Of a stretch of DNA of 64,000 bases, positions 35,501-43,784 are shown in pieces (the first letter of the stretch is position 1; the number at the start of each line of letters is the position of its first letter). Below the pieces are notes generated by a model. That model saw only the letters and a list, made by a program, of their open reading frames with translations. It was not told the DNA's origin and ran no database searches. Position numbers and translations under genes: made by a program. This DNA comes from Gnetum montanum. Taxonomy: Eukaryota; Streptophyta; Gnetopsida; Gnetales; Gnetaceae. The stretch is from NCBI GenBank assembly GCA_015680685.1, contig MNCI01015984.1, positions 39,236 to 103,235 on the forward strand, written 5' to 3'.

Positions 35501-36033
35501 GGCTCGGTCTGGATCTGGGTCTGCTGAAGAAGAAGAACCTCCTCAACCTGGGACTGGTTTTTTTGGGTTTCATGATGATTTGGGGATTGCAGGAGGATTC
35601 CGGAAGAACATGGGGAGAGAAATGGGGAGGATTCTGGTGGGGGTGCAGCAGCTGAAGAAGAAGATGATGGTGGTGGGAGGATTTGTGGGTTTGGGGGAAT
35701 TGATGATCCCGGGGGAAGTTGCAGTCTTGGGGACAAAAATGGGGATTGAGTTGCAGAGACGAAGGCAGAGGAGGAGGGAGAGATGTTTGTCGGTGAGTTG
35801 TAGAGAGAAGATGAGTTGGAGAGGATTTGGGGGAGCTGTGACAGATTTGGAGGAGAAATAATGGAGTTTGGCGGGGGCTGGAAATGGGAGAAGTTGAGGG
35901 ATTTCAGTCTGTTGCAGGATTCTGCGCCAGAGTTTGGGCAGGTTTTGATGGAGGGCAGGCATGGTAGAGATGAGGATGAGGATTCATGATGCTCATCATT
36001 ATCAGTTGCAGCAATTGGTAAGGCATTATCCAT
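32590..36033 (-). CDS. TIR-NB-ARC-TPR protein of the ancient XTNX/TNP type, 1147 aa
   Basis: One uninterrupted 1147-codon ORF. Residues 1-265 are Ser/Pro/Asn-rich and probably disordered, with an NNNNNNK run at 216-222. A TIR-like domain starts RSCDVYIGIHGQSPGLLRF (267-285) and includes FGVLIITKFTFFNPFGIDEI (326-345); E344 aligns with the usual TIR catalytic Glu position. EFPFPRNGNFVGREREL (457-473) leads into the nucleotide-binding part: P-loop GVSGIGKT (598-605), Walker B-like YLLIIDNLE (682-690), VIITTK (715-720). The C-terminus has TPR-like helices and ends GHDHPQTLAAQETLAK (1124-1139). This layout, the HGQSPG and FPFPRN blocks and the C-terminal ending match the conserved plant XTNX/TNP family (Arabidopsis At5g56220 and At4g23440 type), which is distinct from classical TIR-NLR resistance proteins and has no LRR. 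The start is the first ATG of the ORF (36033) and fits the family N-terminus being variable. Cytosolic signalling is likely, but its precise role is not established. No lesion is seen. Confidence 0.93.
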   Translation of the reverse strand: MDNALPIAATDNDEHHESSSSSLPCLPSIKTCPNSGAESCNRLKSLNFSHFQPPPNSIISPPNLSQLPQILSNSSSLYNSPTNISPSSSAFVSATQSPFLSPRLQLPPGSSIPPNPQILPPPSSSSSAAAPPPESSPFLSPCSSGILLQSPNHHETQKNQSQVEEVLLLQQTQIQTEPQNSPFSLSDDIPSSSYTPPLEDIHLVNFACDDFSDDSNNNNNNKNPDSCISDQATTAAAPRISFSFPAAPARQSFAKNCSSPPHPNRLRSCDVYIGIHGQSPGLLRFCKWLCAELELQGIACFAADRSRYSDTQSHDIADRIISSATFGVLIITKFTFFNPFGIDEIRIFLQRKNLVPIFFDVSQADCSVRDIVEKKGKLWEKHGGELWRLCGGQEEEWKEAIDGLGKVQDWKLEAINGNWRSCILRAVGLLGSKLGRKSVSAENERIRKQQQREAEEEFPFPRNGNFVGRERELNEIKNVLFGQDSDEDSAEDFALQCFGRIKSRRRGSGDEDRFGGSKKGFRLGDSRKSDAERWYRSESKNRRGGVLDAKSFLEPHLEAWIEQPVQRSMNGFLLDENCKSGPVCSHSMYGSGIACISGVSGIGKTELALEFAYRFAQRYRKVLWVGGESRYFRQNFLNLQTFLGLDVGVEVELCPLRIKTFEEHEHEALQRIRRELLRDVPYLLIIDNLESEMDWWDGRDVLELLPRMNVAATHVIITTKLPRLKTLKLLELSTLSRTESMILMKGKREFSSLDIDALRNLEENLGRLTFGLGIVGRVLSELSITPSSLLEAINKLPFRELTWNVRDDPVLKNNPFLVQLLGVVFSIMSHTSRPSSLASRMVWVGGWFAPSAIPVPVLANAAKRVSSKRGFFLPGKKDHHSESQCSSRQGCWMNESLTSQFFLPRKCIKFLCCCCLVSQTKKWEANAVALLLRFGIARKTCRQGWIHFHEIIQLYARKKGGTSAAKAMVQGIKKKGFVAHHMEHYWAACFHVFGFARDSVLAELKVTDLIAFIKKDALALALRSFNLYSRCHAALELLRLCTNSLEEVEKSFVSQIGDWCDKSLCWKRGNQSGYHVDEYVWQDVTLLKALLLENRAKLLLRGGQFDASEELCRTCISIRTVMLGHDHPQTLAAQETLAKIVRYRSKL
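35371..35389 (+). repeat. GTT microsatellite coding for poly-Asn in the TIR-NB-ARC gene
   Basis: A pure (GTT)n tract on the plus strand, read as AAC codons on the coding strand (residues 216-221). It lies in the disordered N-terminal region before the TIR domain, where length changes should be tolerated. Confidence 0.9.
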
Positions 36034-36062
36034 GGATGCAGTGGATTCTGGGCTTCAACAGC

Positions 36063-36645
36063 TCTGAAACTGGATCAGGAATCACATGAATAACATGTTC
36101 AGTTTACTTCTACAGGTCTCGAACAGTGATTAGATGAATCACATTCTCAAGCTTCTTCAAGCCATTGAGATGACTCTAGCAGTAAATCACATGAATAGCA
36201 TGTTCAGTTTCCACAGCTCTGGAACAGTGATCAGATGAATCACATTCTCAGCTGCTTCTAGCCAGTGACATGATTCTAGCAATCACCCAAATCCATGGCT
36301 ACAGCTTCCAGTTCATGAAAACATGAACCCAGCAATCAATCTCCATTACCCACAAGCATGGCTACAGTTCCCAGCTCTGAAATCAGCAAAGCATAAAATC
36401 AGATTCTCAGTTTCTTTCATCAGCTGACATAAAACAAGCATGAAAATTTCTCTGCATGAAATCAGGAAACAGAAAATTTCATATGAAACTAGCCATCAAT
36501 CTCCATGATCCACAACCATTCTCAGCATTTCATACTCCTGTTTCCACTTCATGAAATCATGAAATCCCTGCGGCCCCTTCAAACAAAAGCTCTCTGATCA
36601 ACACCACACACAGAGACCTAGAACAGGAGGTCTGATACTGCTTAC
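36063..36645 (-). other. Candidate 5' UTR intron of the TIR-NB-ARC gene
   Basis: On the minus strand ATGAG/GTAAGC (donor, exon end 36646) and CCAGTTTCAG/AGCTG (acceptor, exon resumes 36062) delimit about 583 bp, placing the acceptor 29 bp before the ATG. Both sites fit plant consensus; the acceptor's pyrimidine tract is weak. This is inference from sequence only; a transcript would settle it. Confidence 0.4.
36080..36290 (+). repeat. About 105-bp imperfect tandem duplication upstream of the TIR-NB-ARC gene
   Basis: AATCACATGAATAACATGTTCAG-type sequence at 36080 recurs at 36185 as AATCACATGAATAGCATGTT, and both copies continue with GAACAGTGAT.AGATGAATCACATTCTCA. It lies in the candidate 5' UTR intron. 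Confidence 0.75.
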
Positions 36646-38294
36646 CTCATGAGAATACTGCAACAAACTGGGAGCAAATCGCCCTGGTCTGCTGCTGCTG
36701 GGCTTCATCCTCCATGCCAGATCTGGGCTCCAAATCTGCATTTGTTAATCAAAATTCTAGAATTGTTTGAATCTCCAACCCAAATTTTTTCTCCTCTCCA
36801 AAATTAAAAATGGGACAAGAGACAGGATATCCTGCAGAGAACAGGCCTCGGGAAAAACACACCGCTGAAATGGCATGGCTCAGTTCCCCACATTCAACAC
36901 AAACAAACAAAACGCAAGACCAAAGAATGCCTTATTGCTCTGCATCTGCACCACCAGCAATTCCATGTTATTCATGTTGCCATTTTCAGGCCCATGAGTT
37001 GCGTCCTCCACTATATGTGGAAATTTTGCTTTTGAAATTCTTCAGAGGGCCCAACAATTCACACAATACACTCGGCCATCACCTTCAGATTATTCAAATC
37101 ACATGAACCCACAAAACTTTCCTGCTGTATTTGTATATATAATTGCATTTTTGCTCTCCTGCTTCCTCCTCCATTTCCTAAAATTAAACGAATGTTTTTC
37201 AAAAACAATAGGAAACCAGGTCAGAGTTTAGAATTTGTTTAACTCCACAATTCATAATTCAAATGAATTCAAAAGAATGACATAATGGCATGGCATTACA
37301 GTTTTTGGCGGAACATTGCAAGTCAAATTCTGTCCTGTCTGCTCCCTTGATCCCACCTGTTTCTTTTCACAATTTTGCAGCGGTTTTTTGAATTATAAGT
37401 TGGTGCCATGAAATTCTCCTTTATGATGCAAGAACATTCAGACTTTAATATTTGTGGGAGGTGAAAAAAGCTAAGTGATGCCTCCAAATCTTGGTGCTGT
37501 CTGCTCAAATTCTTTCCGTTTAAAAAGGCAATAATGTCATTACAAACCACACAGAAAATGCCATGATCAGCTACATGAAAAAAAGAACTGTCCCATAAAT
37601 TGTAAACAAGTCATGTCCTTTGTGCCACATATTCTGGCAGAAACAATGAACACCGATCTAGTACAAGGTGGTGCTGCTTCATAAAGTATTATTACCTTCT
37701 TATTAGATTGCCTCCACAGCAATAAGGTGAGAGATTGACATTGACAAAGACAGACAACCCACATATGGGATGTTTTTTTAAAGTTGATGCCACTTGAGCT
37801 GATTGAAATGTGTACTGGGATAAATCATTTGACATACATTATCGACGTTTAATTATTTGCCTTTGCCTGATATGTTTAGATATTGCTGAAAGTCATCCAC
37901 AAAGGTGGTGCTGAGTTGAACTGTCTCCACCTCTAAATATTTTATTGCACGGATTACAGTTTCCAATATTTTTAAAGGTTGGATTCTTTTCTTACATTCG
38001 AAGTGTTAAAATTTTTACTCCCAAGACATATCCATCATTATGGAAATTGTAAGCAATCACAAGCAAGTCCCAAGAGGTGGGAAGCAATGTGGGCAACAAG
38101 TCTTCAAACCAAATATCTCGTTTTTTAATTATATTTTTAATAATTAAAAAATAGTAGAATTTATTCGTAAAACAATCAATATCTTTTGTTGTTCACAAAG
38201 GAATTCATTTTAGATTACAATTATTTCCTAAAAAACTTTAATAATAAATTTACTGAATTGCACTTGATTTCTCATGTACAAAGAATGAAAGAGT

Positions 38295-38347
38295 AAATAC
38301 CATGACAATTAATAGTGAGTTAATACCATGACAATTAATAGTGAGTT
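38295..38347 (+). repeat. Tandem duplication of a 26-bp unit
   Basis: Two adjacent copies of TAATACCATGACAATTAATA followed by GTGAGT, the first starting TAAATACC. It is short and recent-looking, with no function inferred. Confidence 0.85.
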
Positions 38348-38631
38348 GATCAATTCAAAAGCCAGCATTAAAAGCACCATATGCTAGCTTAAAGGTTTTA
38401 TTCCAAGCATATTCTTAATTATCGCTTTACCCTAAAAAAATGAAAAAAACAAGTTAAGATGTCACAATTAATTTTAAACAAGAAAAACTTTTATTTCAAG
38501 GATTTATCTTAATGATAAGGAAGCTTGGGGTTAGTAGCAGAACCCATACCTACACAAGGCAAATGTGACTTGCTATAAAAGCATCCCACCACAAGGTTCC
38601 TCTATTGGTCCTAGACTCATGAATCAAACCN

Positions 38632-38818
38632 CTATAAATGTAATAAAATTTTAATTTTAGTTTCTTAATTCTATTTTTATTAAGCTAGTCATTGTACCTT
38701 CTAAAAATAATTTTTTTGTTTTTTGATAGAAATTTTGTTCATTTGTGGGTTTGATTCATGAGTCTAGGACCAATAGAGGAACCTTGTGGTGGGATGCTTT
38801 TATAGCAAGTCACATTTG
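38632..38818. other. Inverted 187-bp patch between single Ns, mis-oriented contig
   Basis: 38748-38818 is the reverse complement of the left flank 38560-38630, and 38633-38711 is the reverse complement of the right flank 38820-38898. If the patch is flipped, both ends overlap their neighbours exactly and the middle bridges the gap. So the correct sequence is this patch reversed, with the duplicated flanks collapsed. Confidence 0.95.
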
Positions 38819-39271
38819 NATTATTTTTAGAAGGTACAATGACTAGCTTAATAAAAATAGAATTAAGAAACTAAAATTAAAATTTTATTACATTTATACA
38901 CCATCTTTCTTTATTGGACAATAGAAATATACATGCTATGAGTTTTGAAAATATCATTAAAAGAATTATTGTGTGTTCTTGGTAACATTTGGAATAAATC
39001 AACCAAATGTACAATTTTAATATCCCACTTACGTCATTTATAAATGTAAAACATTACAAGAAAATGTAGTGATCATTTTCAATGTTATTTATATTGTACA
39101 CTTAGTATATTTATTCTTCATAAAATTTTGAGCCATCTACCTATTTCAATAAGATTTTATTATTACAAATAGCGAGGAATAGTGACAAATAAATAGTATG
39201 CCTTTATTTGGAGTATTTATTAAGCCATAAAACTCCCTTGTGAAATCATCCTATATCTTGGGTTTCTATTG

Positions 39272-40056
39272 TGATGAGTGGCGAGGTACCCCTACACTTA
39301 ACCATACGAATACTAGCATTCACGCACGATCCGATCAAACTCCAAGGACTAAGTGCTTACGCGCCTTAATGGAACACTTAAGGTTAATCAATCGTTGTCT
39401 TCCCAAACTTACTTTTATTGTCACGGTTGTATGGTTAAGTAAGCTTGAGATATGTGATTTTTATATCTTTTATCCTTTTAATGTCTTATGCTAATAGGGG
39501 AAGGTGAAGAGAACTAAGTGACTAACTTTCATTAACTATTCACTAACTACGTTCTAATTGTTCCTAACACCAGTATCCATTCTCACTTGCGGCACGCATC
39601 CTAAACCAGTGCAACGCTGCTGGGATTACCAAATGCTAATCGTTACTGGGTTACCAAGCGCTACACACATGCTCGAAGTGGTCATACTGAGTGTACTTAA
39701 CTAGGAGAGTCAAGGGTTGAGAGAGAGATTAATTGACTAAGAAAGCATTTAAACATTCAACAATAATTAATTACTATTTAGCTTAGTCCATATGCTGCAA
39801 GGTTTATCATAAAGTTCATCTTTATTGTTGTACACAAATGTGTGCTCAGGTACAATTTGCTCGAATAAAGATCCGTTCACTTTAAGACTCCTACTGCAGG
39901 CACATGGAAATTATTCTAACTCTGGAATGGTAAAACTGCAAGAGTTTAGCTAAGGGTCTAAGTCTAAGTGCCTAAACCAAGGGAAGTCACCTCTTATTTG
40001 TAGATAATAAGATGGGAGGCGATATCGCGGGGCAGACGCGATATCGCAGCTCATCA
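39272..40056 (-). repeat. E4 3' LTR (minus)
   Basis: 785 bp, seen on the plus strand as TGATGAGTGG...GCAGCTCATCA, followed by TACCCCCATGAC, the complement of the purine tract. It contains the D-type module (CCACTT/AAGTG) on the minus strand, a TTTATT/AATAAAG pair and GCGATATCGC-type palindromes at 40018-40050. Confidence 0.92.
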
Positions 40057-41324
40057 TACCCCCATGACTGAATGAAAACTCATCCTCGAGTTCCTTACAA
40101 AATATTGGGAGGGTATGAGATTAATGACTTGAATGACACTAATGGTGAATGGGGTGACGTGTGAACGGATCATCATTACAATACATGGCAATATTAGTGT
40201 TCATGACCACAAGAGTGAACACTATACACATTTGACATCAGGCCTTATTTGGTAGCTGAGAGAGAAGAGAGAGAGAGAAGAAAAAGAAGATGTGTTGCTG
40301 TCGATGCCAAAATTGCACCTTCCATTAACCACATCATCTATCTTGTTCCTTTGCATGACTGTTCCAGCACCAGTCCATCCTAAGTGTTTTCTCCAACTCC
40401 AATCTGTTGTCGTATGATTGTCATCTGCACACACAACATAGTCACATATTAGTAAGGGTAAATAAATCACAATGCAGTTGATACCTTGCCTCGGTGTATG
40501 GTTTATTGGTTGAGCTGTGATATGGCTAATACGGATTCTAGAGATATAATACTGGTGACTACCGAAGGTGTAAGTTGTAGGGGTTAGGAGAAAATTGAAA
40601 AAACTGGACCAAGACCCCCATGACTAAGAGCGGTCCTTCGGTAGCGATAGAATGGAAAAAGATAAGGAATAAGAATGATGGAGAAAAAGAAACAACGGAA
40701 ACGTCAATAAAATGGATGTCAAAGGTGGAAATGAACAAAATGAATGTTGATTGCGGGAATGTTTAAGGGAAAGAAGTTAACCGATGCACCAAGTAGGAAT
40801 GCCAATGGATCCTCCCCAAAGCAGGCTTATGCCCTTAATGCCCTGACAATCCCACATTCAAAGAGTCCGTAGGCTCTGGAAATGTCATTTGGAAGCAAGA
40901 GTTAAAGTCTTAACCACAAGAATTTATCAAAAAGAAAACAATGCATCAACCAAAATGTAGACTACTGATACAACTGGCAATGAGGTGGAAAATGGAGAAA
41001 GAATGATGGAAAGAAGAGAATGGAATGGAGTCTTGAGAACAAGGTGGTGTACAACCCCTTCTGTATGTGTGATTAATGTAACTTAGTAAATCTCATTCCA
41101 AATCCAGCCCCAAACAATCCACACCTAGTGACTTTGCATGAATACACTTGGCCAATCCATCCACCTGAAGTAGCAAGAGTGCTTCTGCCAAAGAGTCACC
41201 ACCGTTCTGAAGAAATAGAAAAGGAAAAAGTAGGGAGTGAGAAAGGGCCTTAGTTAGAGGGAACATGTTTGTTTAGTTCCATAACCAATGCTTGTAGCCC
41301 AGATGATTATTTCGTCTAAGGGGT
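40057..41324 (-). other. E4 noncoding 3' region
   Basis: Collinear in reverse with the 3' region of E5 and E2 (purine tract, GA-rich run near 40258-40290, block 'cctccccaaagcaggcttatgc' near 40810). No conserved ORF. It is cut by the N run at 41325. Confidence 0.7.
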
Positions 41325-41930
41325 NNNNNNNNNNNNNNNNNNNNNNNNNNNNNNNNNNNNNNNNNNNNNNNNNNNNNNNNNNNNNNNNNNNNNNNNNNNN
41401 NNNNNNNNNNNNNNNNNNNNNNNNNNNNNNNNNNNNNNNNNNNNNNNNNNNNNNNNNNNNNNNNNNNNNNNNNNNNNNNNNNNNNNNNNNNNNNNNNNNN
41501 NNNNNNNNNNNNNNNNNNNNNNNNNNNNNNNNNNNNNNNNNNNNNNNNNNNNNNNNNNNNNNNNNNNNNNNNNNNNNNNNNNNNNNNNNNNNNNNNNNNN
41601 NNNNNNNNNNNNNNNNNNNNNNNNNNNNNNNNNNNNNNNNNNNNNNNNNNNNNNNNNNNNNNNNNNNNNNNNNNNNNNNNNNNNNNNNNNNNNNNNNNNN
41701 NNNNNNNNNNNNNNNNNNNNNNNNNNNNNNNNNNNNNNNNNNNNNNNNNNNNNNNNNNNNNNNNNNNNNNNNNNNNNNNNNNNNNNNNNNNNNNNNNNNN
41801 NNNNNNNNNNNNNNNNNNNNNNNNNNNNNNNNNNNNNNNNNNNNNNNNNNNNNNNNNNNNNNNNNNNNNNNNNNNNNNNNNNNNNNNNNNNNNNNNNNNN
41901 NNNNNNNNNNNNNNNNNNNNNNNNNNNNNN
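41325..41930. other. Assembly gap (606 N) inside E4
   Basis: The sequence on the right is protease and on the left is the middle of the noncoding 3' region. In a full element about 4.5 kb would separate them, so the true gap may be larger than the N run, or E4 may carry a pol deletion. The sequence cannot tell. Confidence 0.9.
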
Positions 41931-42113
41931 GTTCCAGGCTTTGTACATCTCTTGTGATATTAAGTTAACTCTGGAACCTGAGTCCAGAAGAGCTTTACAT
42001 GGTTCATTCCCAGTGACTTGGAGATAAATTAGGGGGCTTCTAGGATCAAAGAATTTCCTGGGAAGGTGGCCCACCTTAATCCAGTCAGTAACAACATGTA
42101 TTAACATAACCAT
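41931..42113 (-). pseudogene. E4 protease, partial, D-S-G intact
   Basis: Reads IKVGHLPRKFFDPRSPLIYL, then ALLDSGSRVNLISQEMYKAWN up to the gap. The only copy in the window with the canonical D-S-G active-site triplet. It is cut by the N run. Confidence 0.8.
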
Positions 42114-42289
42114 ATGTGTTGAACTTGGTGTTTATTTTGAAGGGAGCTCTGAAGCCTTATTTGATGGAGAGGCGTTCAGAGGTTCAACCGCTTATGGTTG
42201 TGAGGGCTTGGTTGGACTATTGGTTTTGAAGAAAGGTCTTCTCTTTGTAAAATTGTCAGAACCAGCAATGGGTTAAAGATTCACAACCC

Positions 42290-43632
42290 TCGTAGCATTG
42301 CATTGCTACAGTTGAGTGGGGAGTTCCCCTTGCATTGCTGGAGCAGGTGGTAATGGAGCTAACAGTGTGAGAGTTGCTGATGGATTCAGAGGATGGTATG
42401 TCTGTGGGTTATCTCCCCTAGGAGAAGGAGTCCTATAATACTCCCGAGCTTGGTACTGTTGTTGTGGTGTCACGTGACCAACAGAGTCACGTGGAGAGAT
42501 TGGCTGCTGCACGTAGTAGCCATATGGATTTGGTTGTCAGTAGGTGTATTGTTGCCTTGGTGGTGGCATCCCTCATGATTGTGGGTATTTCCACTGTTGG
42601 TGTTGCTCAATAGGTTATGATGGAGTTCCACTTGGATAATACGTTCAAGGTTGGTGGAATTTCCTTGGGTTACCTTGGGGGTAAGGTAATCGTCGGGGTG
42701 CTTATCATTTGTTAAGTAGTGGGTTGAGTGCATACATCCCAGAATCTTGTAGATGTGAGATCACTGGGCAACATCCCTTAGGATGGTCGTATTGGCATAT
42801 CTCACATCCACCATCATTGTCTGTATCTGAATCCACAACCTCTTCGGTGATGGCCAATTTACCCTTACCTTTGTTATGTGCATTGTCCACTTCTCTCTTT
42901 TCTTTTTGTCATAGTCACTACCTCACCCCCTAAACTCCTGTACGATTTTAAGAACAGTTTCAAACCTACTATCTAGGGAGTCCCACATTTGGTCTACCTT
43001 TGCCAATACCTCTGTTGTTAATTTTTGGAGCGGCAAAGTTTTCCTATTCACCATCTCTTCGAGTGGTGACTCTTCCTCCTCCTCACAAAATCTCACTCCC
43101 CCTTTTCGAAGGGAAGGATCTCAGTTGTACTCTTCCGCACTTTCTCTCTTATGTAGCTCCCCTTCTTCCTTGGCTACTTGCTCTAGCAATCTATGAACCT
43201 GGTGAGACCTAAGCTCTGATAATCTTCCTTGGGCATACGTTCCAAGGGTTCTCCTTGTTTCATGCCTAAGTCCATCTATGAGATGTCGTAGTTGATCCCA
43301 CTGTGAATAACCATGGCCCGGGCAACGATGTAAAAGTGCATAATAACGGCCCATGGCAACATCCAAGGATTCATGGTTTCCCTGCTTCCATCCTTGGATT
43401 TGCTTTCGTAGGTTAGACACTTGGGAGTACGTTTGGTACTTGTCATTAAACAGTTCTAACATTGTACTCCACCTCCGAATGGATTCTAGTTCTAAGGACC
43501 AATACCAGCTTTCTGCTTCTTTCACTAGTGTCCTTGGGAACAACTTTAGTTTTTGCCATTCATTTTCTATGTTCTACAAGGCACATGCATCGTGGAATGC
43601 TTGTAAGTGATTTTGAGAATTAATGTTATATC
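42290..43632 (-). pseudogene. E4 gag, C-terminal part (left of E5)
   Basis: Minus-strand reading: FPRTLVKEAESWYWSLE, WSTMLELFNDKYQTYS, LRHLIDGLRHETRRTLGTYA (capsid), then the knuckle CEICQYDHPKGCC near 42790 and a Pro/Gln-rich linker with QYTY followed by TGA. It continues the gag that begins right of E5. A TAG after ESAEEYN near 43123, other stops and frameshifts make it non-functional. Confidence 0.85.
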
Positions 43633-43637
43633 CCCCT

Positions 43638-43702
43638 TGATGAGACGCGACATGCACTGAGCCGCGATATCACTCACAATGACATAAGGGATATCACTCA
43701 CA
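43638..43702 (+). repeat. E5 5' LTR remnant and deletion scar
   Basis: 43638-43671 matches the start of the E5 3' LTR (TGATGAGACGCGAC...CCGCGATATC) and then diverges. GATATCACTCACA occurs at 43666-43678 and again at 43690-43702, directly before leader sequence shared with E4 ('atcgttg...cttagggttaatca'). A 13-bp repeat around a deletion junction is typical of microhomology or template-slippage repair. About 1 kb of LTR plus the PBS is missing. Confidence 0.85.
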
Positions 43703-43784
43703 TCGTTGTGAGCCTAAACGAACCTTAGGGTTAATCAGTTAATCAAGAACATAAAAAACGGTGAAAGTTAGCACACCGATAGAA

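Larger units (their letters stand above)
36646..39266. other. Upstream region of the TIR-NB-ARC gene, noncoding
   Basis: About 2.6 kb to the E4 target site. On the minus strand, ATTATATATAC near 37128-37142 is a possible TATA box for the gene, which would put the 5' exon at about 37100-36646. The part beyond 37800 is AT-rich with no recognisable gene. It contains a small tandem duplication (38295-38347) and an inverted assembly patch (38632-38818). Confidence 0.4.

Noticed and set aside
33446-35962. Several ORFs of 100-240 codons on either strand inside 33061-35962
   Set aside because: They are shadows of the GC-richer, intact TIR-NB-ARC gene in other frames and have no recognisable motif.
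41288-42113. Long ORFs across 41288-42113
   Set aside because: Same artefact; only the protease fragment at its right end is real.
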